From: Bacteroides intestinalis
GTDB taxonomy: Bacteria; Bacteroidota; Bacteroidia; Bacteroidales; Bacteroidaceae
Direction of reading: 5' to 3'
NCBI RefSeq assembly: GCF_003464595.1
Contig: NZ_QRZF01000016.1
Location: forward strand, 62,001 to 126,000
Length of the DNA stretch: 64,000 nt
Shown: in pieces, positions 19,907-28,709 of the stretch
Layout of the letters: every line of letters begins with the position of its first letter
How positions within the stretch are numbered: the stretch's first letter is position 1
The notes under the pieces: generated by a model
What the model saw: the letters and a program-made list of their open reading frames with translations, nothing else
The model's database searches: none
Told to the model about the DNA's origin: nothing
Program-made: the position numbers and the translations under genes

Positions 19907-19985
19907 AGGAGTTAACTTCTTGCGAACAAAAAGTTAACTTCCTGTCGACAAGGAATTAAGTTCTTGCAGGCAGGAAGTTAAGTTG
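19907..19985. repeat. 22-bp-periodic palindromic array (GTTAACTT units)
   Basis: The core GTTAACTT or its variants recurs at 19911, 19933, 19955 (ATTAAGTT) and 19977 (GTTAAGTT), exactly 22 bases apart. Between the cores are stretches such as CTTGCGAACA and CCTGTCGACA. The array fills the gap between convergent kdgF and the CE8 gene and abuts the CE8 stop codon. Confidence 0.8.
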
Positions 19986-20954
19986 TTATTTAGCAGGGTT
20001 CCAATCGCTACACATTTTATAGATGTAACTCAGATCATCATATAGTGCAGCTTCCTTTTTCGTCAATTGTTTAGCCCATTTCACACGATCAGTTATTGGA
20101 GCACCCTCTCCGGTACTTCCATATTCAGCATAACGTGCTGTCTTCTCATTTTCTACATTTCCCCAGTTATGCCAACCTTCGGGACGAATATGTTTGCCCA
20201 TTTCGCAATTGATAAATACAGTAGCAGCATACGGACGCCAAGGACGTCCCAGATATACCTTATCCACACCGGGGTCGGCAGTCAGCCGGCAGTTCTTGAA
20301 AACATATCCCACCGCAATATCTTTGGGTGTAGAAGCCGCCGTTATGTATGAATTAGTTTTACTCCGTATCTCGCAATTCTCAAACAATGCAGTAGAAGGA
20401 CCAAATATAAAATCGGTGGTTCCATCAATGTAGCAATCTACAAAATAGAGCCGTGTACCGGCAACACCTGTATAAATAGTATCCTGATTACCCAAAATAC
20501 GGCAGTTTATGAATACCAGTTTATCACCTTCCGTATGGAGTGCCACAGCTTGTCCCAGTCTGGCAGCATTATTTTCTATAGTCAGGTTCTTGAAAGTTAT
20601 GCTATTCCCCTCCACTTTCACTGTGTAGGTGCGAAAAGTACCCATTTTATTAATATTGGCGTGGTCATCATACGTGATAATCGTGTTTTCCACACTTTCA
20701 CCAATGAATTCTACATTCTGCAACCAGGAAGGAATAACCACTTTTTCTTTATAAGTACCATTCTTTACCAGTACCGTCACTTTATAATCCATAAAAGCCC
20801 TGATACCTTCCATAGCTTCTGTCAAAGTACGATAGTCTCCCGAACCATCGCGGGATACAACAATCGTATCCTTCCATTGAGTTTGTGCCGACAATGGCAT
20901 GATTCCCACCAGGAGAAGAACTATGCCGCATAAATAATAAGTCAGTCGTTTCAT
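19986..20954 (-). CDS. Secreted pectin methylesterase (CE8)
   Basis: This 322-residue pectinesterase has a signal peptide (cleavage near LSAQT) and one beta-helix domain. Conserved elements are RDGSGDYRT, GQAVALH, catalytic Asp158 (GNQDTI) and Asp181 (GTTDFIFG), and GRPWR at 236-240. It removes methyl esters from homogalacturonan, opening the chain to lyases. Only 4 bases separate its start from the GH105 stop, so they are co-transcribed. It is a stand-alone paralogue of the CE8 half of the fusion at 17632-19398. Confidence 0.94.
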   Translation of the reverse strand: MKRLTYYLCGIVLLLVGIMPLSAQTQWKDTIVVSRDGSGDYRTLTEAMEGIRAFMDYKVTVLVKNGTYKEKVVIPSWLQNVEFIGESVENTIITYDDHANINKMGTFRTYTVKVEGNSITFKNLTIENNAARLGQAVALHTEGDKLVFINCRILGNQDTIYTGVAGTRLYFVDCYIDGTTDFIFGPSTALFENCEIRSKTNSYITAASTPKDIAVGYVFKNCRLTADPGVDKVYLGRPWRPYAATVFINCEMGKHIRPEGWHNWGNVENEKTARYAEYGSTGEGAPITDRVKWAKQLTKKEAALYDDLSYIYKMCSDWNPAK

Positions 20955-20958
20955 TGTC

Positions 20959-22179
20959 TTATTTTTGATTAACGATTTCTTTTACTTGCTGCAAACGCTC
21001 CCATTCCAAACTTGCCATGATAAACGGACCTACCGCTTTGGGGTCATTGCTACGGATTGTTTCATTTATATAATAGGTGTAATCGCCCATACGGTAATTC
21101 TTACCGCCTAATCCAGCAACTGCACAAGCTTTCGTGATAGTAACCACACCATCTTTATCTACTTCGATGAAGTTATCGAGGATGCCCTGGTAGCCTTTGA
21201 GGGCTACTTTCAAATATGACTTATCAATATATCCTTTACGAACCGCCTTAAACAGAGCGTAAACAAACATAGTGGAACAAGAAGACTCTACATAGTTTCC
21301 TTTCTCACCGCTTTTATCCAGTACCTGATACCACAGCCCTGTCTTCGGATCTTGTATGCGCTTTACTTGTGCAGCAATATTATTCAAGATAACGAGCATA
21401 GAGTCACGTCCTGCCTCATGCTTCGGAATAAAATCCAATGCATCTACAAATGCCATTGCATACCAGCCCATAGCACGTCCCCAGCTATGTTGAGACTGTC
21501 CGGTAACAGGATCTGCCCAACGTTCCTTACGACTGACGTCACAGGCATGACGGTAAAGGCCATTTTTGGGGTCATAAGTATGGCGGGCTACCGTAATAAA
21601 CTGATTGACAATATCCTGATAATCCTGTACGCGATCGTTACGGTAAGCATATTCTGCATAGAATGTAGCCCCCATATAGATGCCATCCAGCCACATCTGA
21701 TTGGGATAAATCTTCTTATGCCAGAAACCTCCATCCTCATTGCGTGGATGGGTATCGAGCTGGCTACGTAGCAGGTCTATGGCTTTCTTATATTTCTCAT
21801 CTTTCGTCTGTTCATAAATACGGAACAGGAATTTACCGGAGTTCAGACGGTCAATATTATATTCATGTAATTTATAAGTCTCGATACTTCCATCATTGTG
21901 TATCATAGTGTCCGCGTAAGCCAATGCATAGTCGAACATTTTCTTATCTCCATAGGTATCATACACATCCAGCATAGCCTGCAATTCCAGTCCATGGCAA
22001 TAGTCCCATTTCAATTTCGGTTGGAAATCCAACTGCCAGGATTCCGGGCAACGAATCATCTCTGACTCTACCATACGCACAGACCAGGGTTGCTTATCAC
22101 TAACTTTCTGAGCGGACAACTGGGTAGAGCAAATCAGCGCTCCCATCACAAAAGTTTTACAAAGTAGATTATTCATCAT
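20959..22179 (-). CDS. GH105 unsaturated (rhamno)galacturonyl hydrolase
   Basis: Start ATG 22179 (MMNNLLCKTF) gives about 406 residues with a signal peptide ending near QLSAQ. A longer GTG start at 22242 lies upstream of the -7 box at 22231-22224 and is rejected. The protein is an (alpha/alpha)6-barrel of the YteR/YesR family, with DGGFWHKK, MWLDGIYMGATFYAEY and HSWGRAMGWYAMA. These enzymes remove the unsaturated uronic acid from the non-reducing end of lyase products. It acts in the periplasm and supplies the substrate for import and KdgF. It leads the operon with the CE8 gene. Confidence 0.92.
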   Translation of the reverse strand: MMNNLLCKTFVMGALICSTQLSAQKVSDKQPWSVRMVESEMIRCPESWQLDFQPKLKWDYCHGLELQAMLDVYDTYGDKKMFDYALAYADTMIHNDGSIETYKLHEYNIDRLNSGKFLFRIYEQTKDEKYKKAIDLLRSQLDTHPRNEDGGFWHKKIYPNQMWLDGIYMGATFYAEYAYRNDRVQDYQDIVNQFITVARHTYDPKNGLYRHACDVSRKERWADPVTGQSQHSWGRAMGWYAMAFVDALDFIPKHEAGRDSMLVILNNIAAQVKRIQDPKTGLWYQVLDKSGEKGNYVESSCSTMFVYALFKAVRKGYIDKSYLKVALKGYQGILDNFIEVDKDGVVTITKACAVAGLGGKNYRMGDYTYYINETIRSNDPKAVGPFIMASLEWERLQQVKEIVNQK

Positions 22180-22223
22180 TCTATTCTTGTTTTTAGGTAT
22201 ATAGATTATATTAAGTAATGTGA

Positions 22224-22231
22224 CAAAGATA
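22224..22231 (-). promoter_or_regulatory. -7 box for the GH105-CE8 operon
   Basis: On the minus strand TATCTTTG matches TAnnTTTG and lies 45 bases before ATG 22179. It rules out the upstream GTG as the start. Confidence 0.65.
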
Positions 22232-22309
22232 GCGGTTCTCACCTAAACCGTTGTGTACTTTTCGACCGAAATGGTGCATTATTTATTTTCGTCCTCTACA
22301 ATCTTATTT

Positions 22310-22353
22310 TTTCGTGTACGAGAACGAGCGATTTCGTGCGCGATAACGAGTTT
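22310..22353. promoter_or_regulatory. Candidate operator: two 22-bp direct repeats between GH105 and the transporter
   Basis: Two adjoining 22-base units begin with TTTCGTG at 22310 and 22332 and share CGA and AACGAG at the same offsets. The TCGT and ACGA parts are mutually inverted. They sit in the 301-base gap between the divergent GH105 and exuT-like genes, where a uronate-responsive regulator could act on both. Two related TTTCG sites lie at 22260 and 22287. Nothing else is recognised in this gap apart from the two promoters. Confidence 0.5.
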
Positions 22354-22409
22354 TTTTGCCATTTATTTGCATTTCGAACAAAAATTGCAGGAAATTAGAC
22401 GAAAAAAGT

Positions 22410-22440
22410 ATTGATATACATCAAATAATGTGTATTTTTG
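22410..22440 (+). promoter_or_regulatory. Promoter of the ExuT-like transporter
   Basis: TATTTTTG at 22433-22440 fits TAnnTTTG, with ATTG (one mismatch to TTTG) 19 bases upstream at 22410-22413. The start codon follows 41 bases later at 22481. Confidence 0.6.
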
Positions 22441-22480
22441 GCCCCAGAAATAAGAATTAATAATTTTAAATCAACGTATC

Positions 22481-23998
22481 ATGAGTTTAAATCAAAATGC
22501 AGTGGGAAAGATGACCAACTACAGGTGGACCATCTGTGCCATGTTATTTTTTGCGACAACAGTAAACTACCTTGACCGCCAGGTGCTGTCATTGACGTGG
22601 GATGAATTTATCAAACCCGAATTCCATTGGGACGAATCACACTATGGAACAATCACTTCTGTTTTCTCTATTGTTTATGCAGTCTGCATGTTGTTTGCAG
22701 GTCGCTTCATCGACTGGATGGGAACTAAGAAAGGTTTTCTTTGGGCTATCGGTGTATGGTCGGCAGGTGCCTGTCTCCACGCTCTCTGTGGTGTCGTAAC
22801 CGAGCACTTCGTAGGTCTGCACAGTGCAGCCGAATTAATGGGTGCTACTGGTGATGTTGTGGTAACCATTGCTACAATTAGTATGTACTGTTTCCTTGCA
22901 GCCCGTTGCGTATTGGCACTCGGTGAGGCCGGTAACTTCCCTGCTGCTATCAAAGTAACTGCTGAGTATTTCCCTAAGAAAGACCGTGCGTATGCTACTT
23001 CAATCTTTAATGCCGGTGCTTCTATCGGTGCTTTGGTTGCTCCGCTGACTATTCCTTTGCTGGCTAAAGCATGGGGTTGGGAAATGGCTTTCATTGTAAT
23101 TGGTGCTCTCGGTTTTATCTGGATGGGCTTCTGGGTATTCATGTATTCTAAACCTTCAGAAAGCAAACACGTAAACAAAGCCGAACTGGAATATATCGAA
23201 CAGGACAAGCATGAAGAAGGTGCTGCTCCGGTAGTAGAAGAAAAAGACGAAAAGAAGATGAAATTCTGGCAATGCTTCAGCTATAAACAAACCTGGGCAT
23301 TCGCTTTCGGTAAATTTATGACTGACGGTGTATGGTGGTTCTTCCTGTTCTGGACTCCTTCCTATCTGAATACTCAATTTGGTATCAAAACTTCCGAGGG
23401 ATTGGGTATTGCTCTGATCTTTACCCTATATGCCATCACGATGCTTTCAATCTATGGTGGTAAATTACCTACTATCATTATCAACAAAACTGGTTTGAAC
23501 CCGTATGCAGCACGTATGCGTGCTATGTTGATTTTTGCATTCTTCCCGCTGGTAGTACTGTTGGCACAGCCTCTGGGGACTATCTCGCCGTGGTTGCCGG
23601 TTATCATGATCGGTATCGGTGGTGCAGCTCACCAATCCTGGTCTGCTAATATCTTCTCTACCGTAAGTGATATGTTCCCAAGAGCAGCTATTGCAAGTAT
23701 CACAGGTATTGGTGGTATGGCCGGTGGTTTCGGTTCAATGATTCTGCAGAAAGTAGCAGGTAATCTCTTCGTATATTCATCAGGAAGTACAATGGTAGAT
23801 GGAAAAGAAGTAGAAATGACCCATGATTTACTGGAACAAGGCGCACAGTTTGTACGCCCTGCCATGGAGTTCATGGGCTTCTCCGGTAAACCTGCAGGAT
23901 ACTTCATTATCTTCTGTGTATGTGCGGTGGCCTACCTGATCGGTTGGGTTGTAATGAAAGCTTTGGTACCTAAGTACAAACCTATCGTACTGGAATAA
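22481..23998 (+). CDS. MFS hexuronate transporter, ExuT-like
   Basis: This 505-residue inner-membrane carrier has about 12 membrane segments. It starts with the anion:cation symporter signature YRWTICAMLFFATTVNYLDRQ and has the cytoplasmic motif GRFIDWMGTKKGF and LGEAGNFPAAIK. The family imports galacturonate, glucuronate and related uronic acids with protons. Its place next to GH105 and KdgF argues for uptake of unsaturated or saturated galacturonate released in the periplasm. It is divergent from the GH105 operon and ends at an intrinsic terminator. The central loop (about 225-265) is long and charged, with a KDEKK stretch. Confidence 0.9.
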   Translation: MSLNQNAVGKMTNYRWTICAMLFFATTVNYLDRQVLSLTWDEFIKPEFHWDESHYGTITSVFSIVYAVCMLFAGRFIDWMGTKKGFLWAIGVWSAGACLHALCGVVTEHFVGLHSAAELMGATGDVVVTIATISMYCFLAARCVLALGEAGNFPAAIKVTAEYFPKKDRAYATSIFNAGASIGALVAPLTIPLLAKAWGWEMAFIVIGALGFIWMGFWVFMYSKPSESKHVNKAELEYIEQDKHEEGAAPVVEEKDEKKMKFWQCFSYKQTWAFAFGKFMTDGVWWFFLFWTPSYLNTQFGIKTSEGLGIALIFTLYAITMLSIYGGKLPTIIINKTGLNPYAARMRAMLIFAFFPLVVLLAQPLGTISPWLPVIMIGIGGAAHQSWSANIFSTVSDMFPRAAIASITGIGGMAGGFGSMILQKVAGNLFVYSSGSTMVDGKEVEMTHDLLEQGAQFVRPAMEFMGFSGKPAGYFIIFCVCAVAYLIGWVVMKALVPKYKPIVLE

Positions 23999-24031
23999 TA
24001 ATATTATAAGTTTATAATAGAATAAACAATG

Positions 24032-24063
24032 AAAAAGGTGCTCAGCGATGGGCACCTTTTTTA
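24032..24063 (+). terminator. Intrinsic terminator after the ExuT-like gene
   Basis: AAAAGGTGC at 24033-24041 pairs with GCACCTTTT at 24052-24060 around a 10-base loop, followed by T residues. Confidence 0.85.
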
Positions 24064-24085
24064 GTATAATATAAAAAGTATGGGC

Positions 24086-24304
24086 ACAAAAAAAGCCCCT
24101 TCTCACGAAGCGACTCTCTTCTGCACTCTCCCGTTAAAACCACACAAACCTCAGTGCCCACTTTAGCAAATTACACCTCCAAACGGTTCATGAGAAATAC
24201 AGGAGCGCAAAATTTTAAGATGAAAAAAAGGGAAGTCTCACGACTTCCACAATTCTTCTAACCTTAAATCTAAATCTCTATGAAAAAAACGTTCGGCAAA
24301 GATA
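24086..24304 (-). ncRNA. Putative small RNA between the transporter and the helicase gene
   Basis: A -7 box TATCTTTG lies on the minus strand at 24304-24297, downstream of the helicase stop (24390). It would start a transcript near 24292. Two terminator-like hairpins follow: GGAAGTC-GTGA-GACTTCC then seven to eight T residues (24248-24222), and an 8-bp stem with one mismatch and a GTGA loop then seven T residues (about 24113-24086). The product would be about 70 or 205 nt. GGGCAC near 24160 can pair with GTGCCC at about 24085. The first hairpin may instead simply terminate the helicase transcript. On the plus strand a 23-codon frame starts at ATG 24280, but nothing supports it. I do not recognise the family. 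Confidence 0.4.
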
Positions 24305-24389
24305 GTCGTTTATTCCATTCGGAGATATTAATAAAAGATATAAAGATTTGAGGAACATTTAAGATTTACTAAATGGAATTGGTAAAGCT

Positions 24390-27300
24390 TTATAAAACCG
24401 TATCGAGCAGATCGGCGTAGATAGGATTTTGTCGTAACAAGTGAGGCACCCCTGTCATAAATAGCTGCTTGCGGGCACGGGTGAGCGCAACGTTTAGTTT
24501 CCGGTCAATCCATACTCCTCTTTCTTCCGTAAGGTTGGCAAGAAATTTCAGTTGATAAGTACGGTTCACACAGAAAGAATAAATAATCACATCCCTCTCA
24601 CTTCCCTGGAAACGTTCTACGGTGTCCACCAGGATATCATTCAAAACAGGAATACCCAAAGCTGCTATTTCGCTCTTTATAAGGGCTATCTGACTACGAT
24701 AAGGAGTAATAACGCCTAAAGTCAAAGCAGAATGAAAGCCGGAACCGCTTGCCTCATACTGTCGGTAAACGGCAGCAGCCAACCGCGCTGTAAGTTGTGC
24801 TTCGGAATGGTTTATCTTCGCTGATTGTGAAGGAGTCTCCGGCACCGAGGGAAGAAAAGCTACCCGACTCACCAATACATCAGCAAATTCATCACTCTCC
24901 AGTCCCGGAGCAAGTACAAGTTCACCTTGCTGATGCGGCAAACCGACCGCTTCCAGTAATCCGCCATAAAAAGCATGATTAGGGAACCGGGCTACTTCCA
25001 CATTCATACGTCCCTGCCGGCAAAGCATATCGTAAAAACGCTGAGTGGTTGGTGACGAGTGATTGGCGGAGACTGTACGATAGAGACGTTCGAACAGAGA
25101 ATCTTTCAGGTTATACAAACCGATACTCTGCAGGCATTCTTCACACACTTCAGATTGCGATTCGGATTGAAGAACAACGGCAGGCAGCTGTTTATGATCG
25201 CCGATAAGAATAAACTTACCGATGGCATTGTTGCCAACCACATTTCGTGCACAAAGAAGCCCTAACAGTTGTGGCTCCAATATCTGGGTAGCCTCATCCA
25301 CAATAGCCACATCAAAAGTCTTCAGACGAAACATATCCGTTTTAGATGAGAAGGTGGCAACAGTACCAACGAAAACACGGCAACGCTCTATGCGTGCATG
25401 TACTTCACGACGTGTAGAACAAGGCTCCAGCACATTCTCTATTAATCGGGAACGGAAAGAAGGATCACAAGAGAGCTCACTTCCGATACGAATAAAATCA
25501 ATCTCAGGCGTTATTACAGAAAGGGTTTTGCAAATCTCATCCACTGCACGATTTGTATATGAAAGCAACAGTATCTGTTTCCCTTCACGATAGAATGCTT
25601 CTACCATACCACGCAAAGCACGGGAAGTCTTTCCGGTACCCGGAGGACCTATCAAAAGAAAATAATCCCTGGCTGCCTGTGCCTTCAGGGTAATGCGGGA
25701 AAAATCATCGGAAGCAGCTGCAATACGGGCATCAAAAGAAGTATCAAATTCCGGTTCACGCTGAGACAGCAATAGATCCCGGCGATCCTTGTTAGCGGAA
25801 AGGAAAGCGGAAAGTCCCAGATACATGCTGCGGAAAGAAGTATCCATATAATCGTGCTCTATGGCATAGCAACTATCCAGAGGAAGCACAGAAGTATTTT
25901 GTTGCGAAGCACGAAGACGGATACGGATATCCCGGTCGGTGATTCGCTCTATATTCCCTTTAAATACCATCTTATTGGTTACATTGTCCGTATCTTGATT
26001 GCGTTGATAGAGGACGATGGTGTCACCCTCACGGAAATTCGGCAAAACTTGCAGAGATAAATCATTAACCGGACGTGCCAATACAAGATATGCCTTATGT
26101 ATATCTGCCGCATGATTCTCTGTAATCGTCAGATCATATAGTATCTCCCCTGCCTCACGCTTTTCTTCAAGTGTGGAAAGCCACAAAGCGGCAGCTCCTG
26201 CACGCCCTTCATAATCAATATCACCTGATTTTGAAGTGTACAATTCCTTGGTTATAAAATTGTAGAGTGTATAGAAGTAGCATTGTTCCAATGCAGTAAG
26301 CATCCGGATACGTTGTGCCACTGCATCGATGGACGGATAGAGATAGCGTTTCCATAACGTGTTATTCAGATGACGCTCATTCAGTGTCTCCGGATTGATA
26401 GCTTTCAGGCATTCCGCCGTATAATGAGGGCTGTTACGTAATTGCATGCCATATTCATTCGCCACAATCCTGTTGCGGACATCCATCACACGCCGTACCA
26501 TTGCCCACGATGGACGGGCAGGATATAACAACGGGTAACGTGTATACAGCAAATATGCCTTTACTTTGCGGTGGTCCATTCCCATAGAATATTCCAGCAC
26601 TGCCTGATACAATAACATCTGTACCTTATTATTCTCTTTCGGTTCCACCTTGCCGCGGATAGAATACTCATCGGCTTTACCCGACTTCATTTCTATAAAG
26701 GAAGACATATCGCGCTGCATATAGTCCAGACGTCCTTGCAACCCCAGTGCTTCACATATATAGGTAGGTTCCAATACCGCATCTGTTTTATCCAGTTCAT
26801 AACCGGGAGTCCGGAAAGTTTCAGTCACCGTTTGACGGATATGTTCGAAGTGCCGTTTACAATCGGCAAAGAATTCCTTTTCTTTCTCCTTGTCCAACAA
26901 ATCGGCACATGCAGCCAACTCTATGGAATAAGTGCGGAAAGCCTTTTTCATGCAGGATAAATAGTCCGGCTCCTCTTTCGCATAGATCCATTCATCCAGG
27001 AAAAGATTGGCAATATTACCGAGCAACAGAGGACGTGTATTATCGGGAGATTGCAAACGCGCCAGCAGATAATTGGCCGGATGATGCCCGTAATCTTTAA
27101 AACACTCTGCCAGAGAACTGATATCCAACAGATAATCCGGTTCTAAAATAATAAAGGAAGGTGTCAGTACGCCCGCCTCGTCTACAGCTACATCCAACAG
27201 ATTGACCTGTGCATGGCGCCATAACAATTGACAGGTTTCTGCAAATTCCTCATTCACCTGCGGTACATTATATCGCACCCGTAACGGTTCATCAGCAACG

Positions 27301-27782
27301 GTATCTACAGGCAATACATATAAATACGTATCATCGGCATATTGAAAACAAACACGCATCCGGCGTACCCGTTCTTTAGCAGGCGGAGAAACGATATAAG
27401 TAGCATCCGCACGGGGAAGCAAGCGGTAAAGTTCCGCCGGTATCTCCTCTCCCGTAAGCTTCTTCACAAAGAAAGTCAATGTCTTGATGTCTCTCAATAG
27501 ATTCTCCCGTGAGGGTTCAGCCAAACGGTTCAGAACAGCATTGGAGGTCAGGCGAAAAGTATGTAAGCGATTTTGTTCCACAACAGACAGTCCGGCTTTC
27601 GAAGCTACAAAGCTGATACGTGCAGACAAGTCAGTCATTTGCAGACTACCGTCCGGCATCTGTGTACGACAAAGACGTTCCAGAAATTCACGAAGCTGAC
27701 GGTAAGCCGTTGTTAATGGAATATTTTCATCCCGGCAGACAGTAAGTAAGAAGTGATAGTATTCCCGTACCTCTTCCTGCAT
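24390..27782 (-). CDS. Dna2-like PD-(D/E)XK nuclease and superfamily 1 helicase
   Basis: This 1130-residue protein joins an N-terminal nuclease to a C-terminal helicase. The nuclease core is GRLDY with Asp353 and Glu364-x-Lys366 (IEMKSGKAD), followed by QMLLYQAVLEYS, the Cas4/RecB-type pattern. The helicase has Walker A GPPGTGKTS at 712-720, DEATQ at 829-833, and late motifs VERFQGSERD and LNVALTRARKQL. The protein probably processes DNA ends or flaps in repair or replication. No clear four-cysteine iron-sulphur set is visible. Its ATG overlaps the tatC stop by one base (TAATG), so it is translationally coupled to a protein export gene with no obvious functional link. Confidence 0.85.
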   Translation of the reverse strand: MQEEVREYYHFLLTVCRDENIPLTTAYRQLREFLERLCRTQMPDGSLQMTDLSARISFVASKAGLSVVEQNRLHTFRLTSNAVLNRLAEPSRENLLRDIKTLTFFVKKLTGEEIPAELYRLLPRADATYIVSPPAKERVRRMRVCFQYADDTYLYVLPVDTVADEPLRVRYNVPQVNEEFAETCQLLWRHAQVNLLDVAVDEAGVLTPSFIILEPDYLLDISSLAECFKDYGHHPANYLLARLQSPDNTRPLLLGNIANLFLDEWIYAKEEPDYLSCMKKAFRTYSIELAACADLLDKEKEKEFFADCKRHFEHIRQTVTETFRTPGYELDKTDAVLEPTYICEALGLQGRLDYMQRDMSSFIEMKSGKADEYSIRGKVEPKENNKVQMLLYQAVLEYSMGMDHRKVKAYLLYTRYPLLYPARPSWAMVRRVMDVRNRIVANEYGMQLRNSPHYTAECLKAINPETLNERHLNNTLWKRYLYPSIDAVAQRIRMLTALEQCYFYTLYNFITKELYTSKSGDIDYEGRAGAAALWLSTLEEKREAGEILYDLTITENHAADIHKAYLVLARPVNDLSLQVLPNFREGDTIVLYQRNQDTDNVTNKMVFKGNIERITDRDIRIRLRASQQNTSVLPLDSCYAIEHDYMDTSFRSMYLGLSAFLSANKDRRDLLLSQREPEFDTSFDARIAAASDDFSRITLKAQAARDYFLLIGPPGTGKTSRALRGMVEAFYREGKQILLLSYTNRAVDEICKTLSVITPEIDFIRIGSELSCDPSFRSRLIENVLEPCSTRREVHARIERCRVFVGTVATFSSKTDMFRLKTFDVAIVDEATQILEPQLLGLLCARNVVGNNAIGKFILIGDHKQLPAVVLQSESQSEVCEECLQSIGLYNLKDSLFERLYRTVSANHSSPTTQRFYDMLCRQGRMNVEVARFPNHAFYGGLLEAVGLPHQQGELVLAPGLESDEFADVLVSRVAFLPSVPETPSQSAKINHSEAQLTARLAAAVYRQYEASGSGFHSALTLGVITPYRSQIALIKSEIAALGIPVLNDILVDTVERFQGSERDVIIYSFCVNRTYQLKFLANLTEERGVWIDRKLNVALTRARKQLFMTGVPHLLRQNPIYADLLDTVL

Positions 27783-28603
27783 TATTCCTCCTTATCTTCA
27801 TCCGCATCTTCCGTGTCAGTTTTCTTATCCTTAATCATAAGGATACTCAACTCATAGAGCAGATAAAGCGGAATGGAAACCACTGTCAGAGTGAAAGGGT
27901 CGCCGGTTGGCGTAATAATAGCTGCGACTATCACAATAATCACCAGTGCATGACGACGGTACTTGCGCAGGAAAGATTTGTGCACCAATCCTAAAAGTGA
28001 AAGTAACCAGGTCACCAACGGTAATTCAAAAGCCAGTCCCATACAGAGCACCAGCATCATGAAGTTATCTATGTAAGAATTTAAAGAAATCTGATTCTCA
28101 ATGGATGCACTCAGTTCGTAGGTTGAGAGAAAGCGCAACGTCAATGGGTAGACCATAAAATAGCCCAGCAGTACACCGAGGAAAAACATCACTGTACCAA
28201 TGCATAAAGCTTTCTTTACCCCACGACGCTCGTTAGGGTAAAGGGCAGGACTGATAAACCTCCAGATTTCGAAAAAGATATAAGGCGTAGCCGTCACCAC
28301 CGACATCCAGAACGCGGTGGACATATGAACAAAGAACGGAGCCGCCAGATTTATATTGATCAGTTTGACGTGAAACTGCTGCGTAAAGAATTCATCGTTA
28401 AGATTGAATGTTTTTCCTACGTATCGCAGCACGTCGTAAAAGATGAAATCATTGTGGCAGGGTGCCAACACCACATTATCAAATAACCACGGCATTGCAA
28501 TAAAATAACCGACTGCAAATACAAACCACACGCCGAGAACGCGAAACAGTACCCGACGCAGTTCGTCCAAATGATCCCAAAAGGTTAGTTCTTTATCTGC
28601 CAT
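27782..28603 (-). CDS. tatC: Twin-arginine translocase subunit TatC
   Basis: This 273-residue inner-membrane protein has six membrane segments. It starts with LTFWDHLDELRRVLFR, the conserved TatC N-terminus, and contains SPALYPNERR and the conserved FELP at about 205. With TatA it recognises twin-arginine signal peptides and exports folded proteins. The acidic C-terminal tail (DKKTDTEDADEDKEE) is cytoplasmic. It sits 106 bases downstream of tatA, across an inverted repeat, and overlaps the helicase gene by one base. Confidence 0.96.
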   Translation of the reverse strand: MADKELTFWDHLDELRRVLFRVLGVWFVFAVGYFIAMPWLFDNVVLAPCHNDFIFYDVLRYVGKTFNLNDEFFTQQFHVKLININLAAPFFVHMSTAFWMSVVTATPYIFFEIWRFISPALYPNERRGVKKALCIGTVMFFLGVLLGYFMVYPLTLRFLSTYELSASIENQISLNSYIDNFMMLVLCMGLAFELPLVTWLLSLLGLVHKSFLRKYRRHALVIIVIVAAIITPTGDPFTLTVVSIPLYLLYELSILMIKDKKTDTEDADEDKEE

Positions 28604-28614
28604 AGTAGTGAATT

Positions 28615-28692
28615 AGTAACGAGCCACAAGCTACGGGCTACAAGTATCTGATTGTGCACCCCCTTGTAGTTCGTAGCTTGTAGCCTGTTACT
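28615..28692. repeat. Inverted repeat between tatA and tatC with arms of CTACAAG-type units
   Basis: Two 30-base arms (28615-28644 and 28663-28692) are complementary at about 25 positions and enclose a GC-rich loop. Each arm contains reiterated CTACAAG/GCTAC words. Confidence 0.75.
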
Positions 28693-28709
28693 CTTTGATC
28701 GTAACTTAT

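Noticed and set aside
22180..22242. GTG start at 22242 for the GH105 gene
   Set aside because: The -7 box at 22231-22224 lies inside it, and the signal peptide begins properly at ATG 22179.
28615..28692. Inverted repeats as mobile elements (MITEs)
   Set aside because: Arms are tandem low-complexity words that differ among loci and no target-site duplication is evident, so a transposition origin is not supported.
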